In this document: one piece after another, positions 1 to 5,312 of the stretch | Layout: each line of letters starts with the position of its first letter | Numbering within the stretch: the stretch's first letter is position 1 | Source of the DNA: an uncultured Actinoplanes sp. | GTDB lineage: Bacteria > Actinomycetota > Actinomycetes > Mycobacteriales > Micromonosporaceae | Length of the DNA: 5,312 nt | Assembly: GCA_934667465.1 (NCBI GenBank) | Contig: CAKUMG010000497.1 | Coordinates: 1-5,312 of the forward strand | Reading direction: 5' to 3' | Made by a program: the position numbers and the translations under genes | Notes under the pieces: model-generated | What the model was told of the DNA's origin: nothing | Databases searched by the model: none | What the model saw: only the letters and a program-made list of their open reading frames with translations

Positions 1-840
1 CTGCGGACCGCGCCGCGCGACGCGCTGATCGCCGAGGCGTCGGAGCCGGCGATGCTGGGGCGCTCGTTCGGGGTGCACCGCGCGCTGGACACCGCCGGGG
101 CGGCGCTGGGCCCCCTCGTGGCGTTCGCGCTGCTCACCGCCGTGCCGGGCAGCTACGACTCGATCTTCGTGACGTCGTTCGGGTTCGCGGTCGTGGGGCT
201 GGCCGTGCTCGTGCTGTTCGTGCCGGACCTGCGCACCGCGGGCGGCGCGGCCCGGATCGGGCTGCGCCGGGCGCTGCGCGAGGTGACCGCCCCCCGGCTG
301 CGCCGCCCGCTGCTGGTCGCCGGTGTGCTGGGGCTGCTGACCGTCGGCGACGGCTTCCTCTATCTGTCGCTGCAGGACCGTGACGACTTCGCGGCGGTGT
401 TCTTCCCGTTGCTCTACGTGGGCACGAACCTGGGGTATCTCGCCCTGGCGGTGCCGCTGGGCCGGCTGGCGGACCGGGTGGGCCGGGCCCGCGTGCTGGT
501 GGCCGGCTACGGCGCCCTGCTCGGCTGCTATCTGCTGGCGGCGCTGCCGTCCGGCGGGGTGGGCCTGACGATCGGGGTCCTGCTGCTGCTCGGGGTCTTC
601 TACGCGGCCACCGACGGAGTGCTGCCCGCGCTGATCAGCCGGCTCGTACCGGCGGAGGCCCGGGGCAGCGGGATCGCGGCCGCGCAGACGGTCGTGGCGC
701 TGGCCCGGTTCGCCGCGTCGGTGCTGTTCGGGCTGCTCTGGGCGGTGCAGGGGTCGGGCCGCTCGCTGCTGCTGTTCGCGGCGCTGCTGAGCGCGGCGAT
801 CCCGGTCGCGGCGTGGCTGCTGCGGGGGGCCGATCGATGA
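1..840 (+). CDS. MFS transporter, C-terminal part (5' end outside window)
   Basis: This is a cytoplasmic-membrane permease of the major facilitator superfamily, presumably proton-driven; its substrate cannot be told. The frame is open from base 1 to the TGA at 838-840, giving 279 residues, so the N-terminal four or so helices of a normal 12-helix protein of about 400 residues are missing to the left. The visible part starts in a loop reading PRDALIAEAS, then LGRSFGVHRALDT and GAALGPLVAF, a pattern I associate with actinobacterial MFS proteins. Hydrophobic helices follow at about residues 31-50, 55-77, 101-123 and 130-153, with more to the C-terminus. A motif-A-like cytoplasmic loop, GRLADRVGR, lies at residues 154-162, as expected between helices 8 and 9. 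The ATG at 52 is an internal Met, not the start, because the family pattern continues upstream of it. The stop overlaps the next start by four bases (ATGA), so the two genes are translationally coupled. Drug or metabolite export is possible but unproven. Confidence 0.9.
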   Translation: MRTAPRDALIAEASEPAMLGRSFGVHRALDTAGAALGPLVAFALLTAVPGSYDSIFVTSFGFAVVGLAVLVLFVPDLRTAGGAARIGLRRALREVTAPRLRRPLLVAGVLGLLTVGDGFLYLSLQDRDDFAAVFFPLLYVGTNLGYLALAVPLGRLADRVGRARVLVAGYGALLGCYLLAALPSGGVGLTIGVLLLLGVFYAATDGVLPALISRLVPAEARGSGIAAAQTVVALARFAASVLFGLLWAVQGSGRSLLLFAALLSAAIPVAAWLLRGADR

Positions 841-1856
841 CGTCCCGGGTACGGCTCACGCTGCTGGCCGCCGTCGTCGCCGCCGCGCTGATCGGGGCAG
901 GCGGCTACGTGTGGCGGGTCCGGCAGTCCCAGGCCGCCACGCTCGCCGCCGCCCCCGCCGTGCCGCAGCGCGCGGACCTGGCGGCGGTGCGCTCCGGGCC
1001 GCACCTGGTGTTCCGCAACACCGCCCTGGGCGACGGCTACGGGCGGGTGGCGGTGGTGCCGCTGACCGCCCCGGACGGCCCGCGCGCGCTGACCCCGGCC
1101 AGCTGCGAGCGGGTGCACGCCACGGCCCGGGAGGCGGTGTGCCTGTCCGCCGACCGCGGGCTCGTGACGACGTACCGGGCGCGGCTGCTCGACGACGCGT
1201 GGGCGCCGGTGCGGGACCTGCCGCTGACGGGGGTGCCGAGCCGGGCGCGGCTGTCGCGCGACGGCGCGCTGGTGGCCACGACCACGTTCGTTTTCGGGGA
1301 CTCGTACGCCAATCCGGGGCAGTTCTCCACGCGTACGGTGGTGACCCGCTCCGGCGGTGCCGTGGTCGGCGACATCGAGCGCTTCACGCTGCGGGTGGAC
1401 GGCCGGGTCGTCACGGCGGCGGACAAGAACCTGTGGGGCGTCACGTTCGCCGACGACGACCGCTTCTACGCCACGGCGGCCTCCGGCGGCCGGACCTGGC
1501 TCGTCGAGGGCAGCCTCGCCGCGCGTACGGTCGAGGCCCTCCGCGGCGACGCCGAGTGCCCGTCGCTGTCGCCGGACCGCACCCGCGTGGCCTTCAAGAA
1601 GCACGGTGACCTGCCCGCGGGCCGCTGGCGGCTGGCCGTCCACGACCTGCGTACCGGCAAGGAGACGCTCTCCGCCGAGACCCGCAGCGTCGACGACCAG
1701 GCCGAGTGGCTCGACGACGGCACGCTCGTCTACGGCCTGCCCCGCACCGCCGCGAACGGCGCCGCCACCAGCGACGTCTGGCGGGTCCCCGCCGACGGCT
1801 CCGGCGCGCCCCAGGTCCTGGTCCCGGACGCGTGGTCGCCCGCGGTGATCCGATGA
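837..1856 (+). CDS. Membrane-anchored TolB/WD40-like beta-propeller protein
   Basis: This 339-residue protein appears to be an extracytoplasmic beta-propeller tethered by one N-terminal helix; no enzymatic motif is visible. Residues 1-5 are a short basic head (MTSRV). About residues 6-27 form a hydrophobic Ala/Leu/Val helix followed by WRVRQ, so it is either an uncleaved signal anchor or a poor signal peptide; there is no lipobox Cys. The rest is beta-rich with TolB/PD40-style blade turns: LSRDGALVAT at 139, FADDDRFYAT at 204, LSPDRTRVAF at 244, WLDDGTLVYG at 291 and SDVWRVPADG at 312. Cys90, Cys102 and Cys241 are the main cysteines of the exported part, and the first two could form a disulfide. 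The ATG at 837 overlaps the upstream stop and sits seven bases after a G-run (824-829). An in-frame GTG at 813 would add eight residues and is less likely. By analogy with TolB propellers it may bind a protein or glycan; its partner is unknown. It lies between the permease and the transferase gene. Confidence 0.8.
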   Translation: MTSRVRLTLLAAVVAAALIGAGGYVWRVRQSQAATLAAAPAVPQRADLAAVRSGPHLVFRNTALGDGYGRVAVVPLTAPDGPRALTPASCERVHATAREAVCLSADRGLVTTYRARLLDDAWAPVRDLPLTGVPSRARLSRDGALVATTTFVFGDSYANPGQFSTRTVVTRSGGAVVGDIERFTLRVDGRVVTAADKNLWGVTFADDDRFYATAASGGRTWLVEGSLAARTVEALRGDAECPSLSPDRTRVAFKKHGDLPAGRWRLAVHDLRTGKETLSAETRSVDDQAEWLDDGTLVYGLPRTAANGAATSDVWRVPADGSGAPQVLVPDAWSPAVIR

Positions 1857-1867
1857 CTTCCGAGAAA

Positions 1868-1874
1868 GAAGAGG
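1868..1874 (+). promoter_or_regulatory. Ribosome binding site deciding the start of the DUF6492 gene
   Basis: The sequence GAAGAGG ends five bases before the ATG at 1880. It is one of the few A/G-only stretches in this GC-rich window and resembles a Shine-Dalgarno site. It supports starting at 1880 rather than at the in-frame ATG at 1853, which overlaps the upstream stop (ATGA) but has no comparable site before it. Confidence 0.6.
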
Positions 1875-1879
1875 TACGC

Positions 1880-2743
1880 ATGCCGCGACTGGCCGTCATC
1901 ACGCCGAGCTACGCGCCGGACTTCGAGCTCTGCGCCGACCTGCACCGCTCCGTGCAGGCGCTGCGCGACCCCGCGGTCGAGCACCACATCATCGTGCCGC
2001 GCCGCGACCTCGCCCTGTTCCGGCGGCTGGGCGGCGACGGCGTCCAGGTGCACGAGGTGTCCGAGTTCCTGCCGCGCTCGTTCCTGGCCCTGCCCGGCGT
2101 CAACGGGTGGGTCAACGCGCGCCGCCCGTTCCCGCCCCTGCGCGGCTGGATCACCCAGCAGATCGTGAAGCTGGCCGCGACGGCCCGGCTCGACACCGAC
2201 GTGGCCCTGCTCGTCGACTCCGACCTGGTGTTCGTGCGCCCGTTCGGCACCGAGCTGTTCCGGCGCGACGGGGTCACCCGCTTCTACCGGCTGCCCGGCG
2301 CGATCGACGAGCGGCTGCCCCGGCACGTGCTGTGGCACCAGGTGGCCCGGCGGCTGCTCGGCCTGCCGCCCGCGGAGCCGCCGTTCGCCGACTACATCTG
2401 CTGGCCGGCGCCGTGGGACCCGGCGATCGTGCGGGCGATGCTGGCGCGCGTCGAGGAGGTGACCGGCCGCCCGTGGGCCACCGCGGTCGGCGCCCAGCTG
2501 CACTTCTCCGAGGAGATCCTGTACGGCGTGTTCGTCGACGAGGTGCTCGGCGCGACCGGCTTCACCACCGCGGACATGCTCTGCCCCGCCTACTCCGACG
2601 AGGTGCCGCTCGACGCGGCCGGCCTGGACGCGTTCCTCGGCCGGCTGGGCTCCGCCGACATCGCCGTCATGATCTCCGCGAAGTCCGGCACGCCGCTGGA
2701 GGTCCGCCGCGCCGCGCTTGCCCGCCTGCTCCGAAAGGAATGA
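1880..2743 (+). CDS. DUF6492-type putative glycosyltransferase
   Basis: This 287-residue protein is a likely cytoplasmic GT-A-fold nucleotide-sugar transferase. The N-terminus, MPRLAVITPSYAPDFELCADL, is the first strand and nucleotide-site region typical of the DUF6492 group. GWITQQIVKL at about 89-98 is followed by LLVDSDLVFVRPF, whose D113-S-D115 is the expected DxD metal/nucleotide-sugar motif. HFSEEILYGVFV from residue 208 supplies acidic residues (E211, E212) placed where GT-A enzymes often carry the catalytic or acceptor-site acid. No membrane helix or signal peptide is visible, and the length is about right for the family. The donor and acceptor cannot be read from sequence, and DUF6492 activity is, to my knowledge, not well characterised, so the transferase role is fold-level inference. 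A longer form starting at the ATG at 1853 would add nine hydrophilic residues. The stop is four bases before the methyltransferase start, and its last codons contain that gene's ribosome binding site, so the two products are probably made together. Confidence 0.85.
   Translation: MPRLAVITPSYAPDFELCADLHRSVQALRDPAVEHHIIVPRRDLALFRRLGGDGVQVHEVSEFLPRSFLALPGVNGWVNARRPFPPLRGWITQQIVKLAATARLDTDVALLVDSDLVFVRPFGTELFRRDGVTRFYRLPGAIDERLPRHVLWHQVARRLLGLPPAEPPFADYICWPAPWDPAIVRAMLARVEEVTGRPWATAVGAQLHFSEEILYGVFVDEVLGATGFTTADMLCPAYSDEVPLDAAGLDAFLGRLGSADIAVMISAKSGTPLEVRRAALARLLRKE
2734..2740 (+). promoter_or_regulatory. Ribosome binding site for the methyltransferase (GTG start)
   Basis: AAAGGAA lies inside the last codons of the DUF6492 gene, seven bases before the GTG at 2748. 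This spacing selects GTG 2748 over the in-frame ATG at 2718, which would overlap the upstream gene by 26 bases and lacks such a site. It also implies coupling of termination and re-initiation. Confidence 0.65.
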
Positions 2744-2747
2744 TCTG

Positions 2748-3560
2748 GTGCGAACGTTCGACGACAAGGCTTTCGGCAGGGCCTTCGACGAGGTGGTCCT
2801 CGCCGGGCACTGGCAGGAGAAGTCCGCCTACTACCCGCGCTACCGCACCCGCTACGAGGCGGTGCTGCGCGGTTTCGCCGAGGCGGCGCCGTCCGAACCG
2901 GTGGACCTGCTCGAGGTCGGCGGCGGGCAGCTGGCCGCGCTGGCGCACCGGCTGTGGCGGGACCGGGCCACGGTCGCGGACATCGGCGACACGTGTTTCC
3001 CGACCCTGGAGAAGCAGGGCGTGGCGACGTTCCGCTGGAACCTCGCGGCCGGCGACCCGCCGGCCGGGCACGCATACGACGTGGTGCTGCTCTCCGAGGT
3101 GATCGAGCACCTGCCGGTGCCCGGCCACGTGGCGCTGTCGCGGCTGCGCCGGATGCTGCGCCCCGGCGGGCTGCTGATCTGCTCGACGCCCAATCTCTAT
3201 CGGCTCCGCAACATCGTTTTCCTCGCCCTCGGGCGGCCCATCTTCGACAATTTCGATGTGCCGCGGGAGTCGGGCGCCGGGCACGTCCTGGAATACTCCG
3301 CCGATCACCTGCGGTGGCAATTCGAGCAGGCGGGGTTCACCGATATCGATGTACGGCTGCGCGAGTTCGCGCACGTGCCGCACCGGGCGTCGGATCGCCT
3401 GCTCGCGACGCTCGGGCGGCCGCTGCTGCGCATTCCACGCTTCCGCGACAACCTGCTCGCGACCGCGGTCGCCCCGGCGGCGGAAACCGTCGCGCCGACG
3501 TCGGAAACCGTCGCATCGACCTCGGAAACCGTCGATTCAACGGAGGCCGAGATCGGCTGA
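2748..3560 (+). CDS. Class I SAM-dependent methyltransferase with repeat tail
   Basis: This soluble 270-residue protein is a Rossmann-fold methyltransferase of the Methyltransf_11/23 (UbiG-like) type. Motif I is LLEVGGGQLAAL, with E56 and G58-G-G60; the third glycine of the usual GxGxG is Leu62. An acidic strand end, VADIGDT, follows. YDVVLLSEVIEHL (110-122) matches the motif IV region, and the LRPGGLLICSTPN segment (R138-G141 onward) is the usual post-motif loop of small-molecule methyltransferases. From about residue 245 the protein changes character: three heptads of the form (A/S)ETVxxT run to residue 265, then EAEIG. The tail is acidic and Thr-rich, looks disordered, and is not part of the fold. 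The start is GTG 2748, chosen from the AAAGGAA site. It is the last gene of the coupled set. Context points to O- or N-methylation of a glycan or glycosylated metabolite, but the substrate cannot be assigned. Several codons ending in A or T between about 3190 and 3355 stand out from the neighbours. Confidence 0.9.
   Translation: MRTFDDKAFGRAFDEVVLAGHWQEKSAYYPRYRTRYEAVLRGFAEAAPSEPVDLLEVGGGQLAALAHRLWRDRATVADIGDTCFPTLEKQGVATFRWNLAAGDPPAGHAYDVVLLSEVIEHLPVPGHVALSRLRRMLRPGGLLICSTPNLYRLRNIVFLALGRPIFDNFDVPRESGAGHVLEYSADHLRWQFEQAGFTDIDVRLREFAHVPHRASDRLLATLGRPLLRIPRFRDNLLATAVAPAAETVAPTSETVASTSETVDSTEAEIG
3480..3542 (+). repeat. Three-copy 21-base in-frame tandem repeat
   Basis: The 12-base core CGGAAACCGTCG occurs at 3481, 3502 and 3523, exactly 21 bases apart. 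The other bases in each unit vary, mainly at codon third positions and in two of seven amino acids. The units encode AETVAPT, SETVAST and SETVDST at the methyltransferase C-terminus. Because the period is a multiple of three, copy-number changes would keep the frame. The pattern suggests slippage duplication followed by drift. Confidence 0.9.
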
Positions 3561-3566
3561 TCGGCC
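3545..3566 (+). terminator. Possible weak hairpin at end of the methyltransferase gene
   Basis: GGCCGA (3545-3550) and TCGGCC (3561-3566) are perfect inverted copies around a ten-base loop that contains the TGA stop. The stem is only six pairs and no T-run follows, so an intrinsic terminator is uncertain; competing pairings (GCCGA with TCGGC at 3553-3557) also exist. It is listed because it is the best stem at the operon end. Confidence 0.25.
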
Positions 3567-3671
3567 ACCCCCTGCCGCCGGGCGACGCGCGAATCTGCTG
3601 GTTAGCGCAATGGGCGCCGGATACCGGCACTCATAGTCTGCAAAGGACCGTCGCGCGATGGGGGGACGACG
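3561..3671 (+). promoter_or_regulatory. Intergenic region, probable promoter area of the secreted-protein gene
   Basis: This is the only gap of any size in the window (111 bases). It holds TAGTCT at 3634-3639, which fits the TAnnnT form of an actinobacterial -10 box, but no TTGAC-like -35 is seen 16-19 bases upstream. A perfect dyad, GCCGG-ATA-CCGGC (3616-3628), sits just upstream of it. An imperfect one, GCGCGAA with TTAGCGC (3587-3608), lies further left. The gap and these elements suggest separate transcription of the downstream gene; read-through from the operon is not excluded. Confidence 0.35.
3661..3666 (+). promoter_or_regulatory. Ribosome binding site for the secreted-protein gene
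   Basis: GGGGGA ends five bases before the ATG at 3672. It is G-rich rather than a perfect GGAGG, but well placed. An AAAGGA at 3642-3647 is too far (24 bases) to serve this start and would suit the out-of-frame ATG at 3658. Confidence 0.45.
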
Positions 3672-5312
3672 ATGCGCAGAAGAATCAGCATGCTCGCCGT
3701 GACGACGCTGGTGACGGCCGGTGGTGCCGTCGTGATGGCCGGCGCGCCCGCCGCCGCCGTGGAGTGCTCGCCGAACCCGGTGGTCTGTGAGAACGCCCTG
3801 CCCGGCGCGCCGCGCTCGGAGTGGGACGTCGAGGGCATCGGCGACGAGGCCATCCAGGGCTTCTCCACCGACATCAGCGTCGACGTGGGCGGGTCGATCG
3901 CGTTCAAGGTCGACACCACCGCCACGGCGTTCAGCATCGACCTCTACCGGCTCGGCTGGTACGACGGCAAGGGCGCCCGGAAGATCGACTCGATCCCGGC
4001 GGCGCAGACCGTGGCCCGCGACCAGGACCCGTGCTACACCGACGAGACGACCGAGATCTACGACTGCGGCAACTGGACGGTGTCGGCGACCTGGACCGTA
4101 CCGCCGGCCACCGTCTCGGGCGTCTTCGTGGCCACGCTGCGGCTGGCCGACGGCGGCAAGAGCCACATCCCGTTCATCGTGCGCGACGACGCCAGCACGT
4201 CGAAGATGTTCTTCCAGACGTCCGACACGACCTGGCAGGCCTACAACGACTACGGCGGCTCGAACTTCTACCATGGCGCGGGCAACGGTCGCGCGTACAA
4301 GCTGAGCTACAACCGCCCGTTCGCCACCCGCCGCGACAACCACGGCCGCGACCACCTGTTCAGCAACGAGTACCCGATGATCCGGTTCATGGAGCGCAAC
4401 GGCTACGACGTCAGCTACACCACCGGCGTCGACTCCGACCGCCGCGGGCAGCTGATCGCCAACCACGACGTGTTCGTCTCGGTAGGCCACGACGAGTACT
4501 GGTCCGGCCGGCAGCGCACCCACGTCGAGGCGGCCCGCGACTCCGGCACGCACCTCGCGTTCTTCAGCGGCAACGAGGTCTACTGGAAGACCCGCTGGGA
4601 GCCGAGCCAGGACGGCACGAACACCGGCCACCGCACCCTGGTCTGCTACAAGGAGAGCTGGGCCGACGCGAAGCTCGACCAGAGCTCGCCGGAGTGGACC
4701 GGCACGTGGCGCGACCCGCGGTTCAGCCCGCCGTCCAACGGCGGCCGCCCGGAGAACGAGCTGACCGGCACCGCGTACCTCAGCAACGACGTCGACCTGG
4801 CCATCAAGGTGCCCGCCGAGTTCGGCAAGTTCCGGCTGTGGCGGCACACCGCGCTGGGCAGCCAGTCGCCCGGGCAGGTCACCACGCTCGCCCCGCACAC
4901 CATCGGCTACGAGTCGGACGAGGACCTCGACAACGGCTTCCGGCCGGACGGGCTGATCCGGCTCTCCGAGACCACCGGACCCACCCCGGAATACCTGCGG
5001 GACTTCAGCCGTACGGTGCAAGCGGGCACGACGACGCACCACCTGACCCTCTACCGGGCACCCAGCCGCGCGCTCGTCTTCTCGGCGGGCACGATCCAGT
5101 GGGCGTGGGGCCTGGACCAGGTGCACGACGGCGAGGACCCGGCCCCGGCGGACACCCGCATGCAGCAGGCCACCATCAACCTGTTCGCCGACATGGGCGT
5201 GCGCGCCGTCAACGCGATCCCCGGGCTCACCATCGCCGCGCTCAACACGGACACGACGGCACCGGCCGCCACGATCACGTCGCCGCCCGCGTGGGCCACG
5301 TTCGCCAACGGC
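3672..5312 (+). CDS. Secreted N,N-dimethylformamidase large-subunit-like protein (3' end outside window)
   Basis: The frame is open for 547 codons to the right edge without a stop. Residues 1-29 are a Sec-type signal peptide: MRRR head, hydrophobic core, APAAA cleavage box before Val30. Residues about 40-165 form a beta-rich domain (FSIDLYRLGWYDG; then the FIVRDD strand). Residues about 170-520 match the C-terminal domain of the N,N-dimethylformamidase beta (large) subunit: TWQAYNDYGG around Tyr191/Tyr194, SYNRPF near Tyr213, NEYPMIRFME, SVGHDEYWSG (His273, Glu275, Tyr276), FFSGNEVYWKTRWE (Glu302, Tyr304) and WTGTWRDPRFS. The Paracoccus enzyme is described as a mononuclear-iron amidohydrolase with two Tyr and one Glu ligand; which residues here correspond needs an alignment. 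From Asp527, DTTAPAATITSPP looks like the start of a bacterial Ig-like domain, and further Ig-like or DUF4082 domains are likely beyond the edge. The role in secreted actinobacterial homologues is not known; hydrolysis of an amide in an extracellular glycan or polymer is speculation. Confidence 0.9.
   Translation, partial: MRRRISMLAVTTLVTAGGAVVMAGAPAAAVECSPNPVVCENALPGAPRSEWDVEGIGDEAIQGFSTDISVDVGGSIAFKVDTTATAFSIDLYRLGWYDGKGARKIDSIPAAQTVARDQDPCYTDETTEIYDCGNWTVSATWTVPPATVSGVFVATLRLADGGKSHIPFIVRDDASTSKMFFQTSDTTWQAYNDYGGSNFYHGAGNGRAYKLSYNRPFATRRDNHGRDHLFSNEYPMIRFMERNGYDVSYTTGVDSDRRGQLIANHDVFVSVGHDEYWSGRQRTHVEAARDSGTHLAFFSGNEVYWKTRWEPSQDGTNTGHRTLVCYKESWADAKLDQSSPEWTGTWRDPRFSPPSNGGRPENELTGTAYLSNDVDLAIKVPAEFGKFRLWRHTALGSQSPGQVTTLAPHTIGYESDEDLDNGFRPDGLIRLSETTGPTPEYLRDFSRTVQAGTTTHHLTLYRAPSRALVFSAGTIQWAWGLDQVHDGEDPAPADTRMQQATINLFADMGVRAVNAIPGLTIAALNTDTTAPAATITSPPAWATFANG

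Noticed and set aside
813..836. An upstream GTG start for the propeller gene
   Set aside because: It adds MAAAGGRS, which does not improve the anchor, and ATG 837 has the ATGA overlap and a G-rich site at proper distance.
600..1643. A 347-residue open frame on the - strand across the permease/propeller junction
   Set aside because: It spans two well-supported + strand genes, and its product is Arg/Gly/His-rich low complexity with no domain.
1730..2767. A 345-residue open frame on the - strand opposite the DUF6492 gene
   Set aside because: It is antisense to a gene with a DxD motif and family pattern, has no domain of its own, and is a codon-bias shadow.
2107..3102. A 331-residue + strand open frame overlapping the DUF6492 and methyltransferase genes
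   Set aside because: It is out of frame with both, is Arg/Ala/Pro-rich, and has no motif.
3658..3702. A 14-codon reading frame (ATG 3658 to TGA 3700) overlapping the secreted-protein start, with AAAGGA ten bases upstream
   Set aside because: It could be a small leader, but it is very short, out of frame, has no attenuator-like codon run, and such frames arise by chance.
3787..4305. A 172-residue + strand open frame inside the secreted-protein gene
   Set aside because: It is an Arg/Ser/Thr-rich shifted frame of a gene whose true frame carries all the family motifs.
3537..5126. A 529-residue open frame on the - strand opposite the secreted-protein gene
   Set aside because: It is antisense to a gene with a signal peptide and clear family motifs. 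Its translation is Val/Ala/Arg/Gly-rich with no recognisable domain, as expected from GC-rich codon shadowing.

Overview
The window is very GC-rich and nearly every codon ends in G or C. Genes are packed end to end, with GTG used as a start. No TTA codon was seen in the called genes. This fits a high-GC actinomycete. Micromonosporaceae such as Actinoplanes or Micromonospora is my best guess, from overall feel rather than any diagnostic marker. All supported genes lie on the + strand. No tRNA, rRNA, CRISPR array, insertion sequence or integrase was seen.

Layout: (1) 1-840 is the 3' part of a major facilitator superfamily (MFS) permease. (2) 837-1856 encodes a membrane-anchored TolB/WD40-like beta-propeller protein. 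(3) 1880-2743 encodes a DUF6492-type, GT-A-like putative glycosyltransferase with a DSD motif. (4) 2748-3560 encodes a class I SAM-dependent methyltransferase with an odd C-terminal tail of three heptapeptide repeats. These four genes are joined by ATGA overlaps or a 4-base gap and almost certainly form one translationally coupled operon that begins upstream of the window. (5) After a 111-base intergenic gap with small dyad symmetries and a weak promoter-like hexamer, a gene at 3672 runs off the right edge. It encodes a secreted protein with an N,N-dimethylformamidase large-subunit-like domain, and the start of what looks like a bacterial Ig-like domain at the truncated end.

Interpretation: a permease, an anchored propeller, a sugar-transferase-like enzyme and a methyltransferase in one operon suggest synthesis and export of a modified cell-surface or secreted glycan, or of a small glycosylated metabolite. 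The exported dimethylformamidase-like protein next door may act on the same extracellular material, or may be an independent unit. That functional link is inference. The clearest points for follow-up are the secreted amidohydrolase-like protein of unknown substrate, the repeat tail on the methyltransferase, and the conserved-looking cassette itself.
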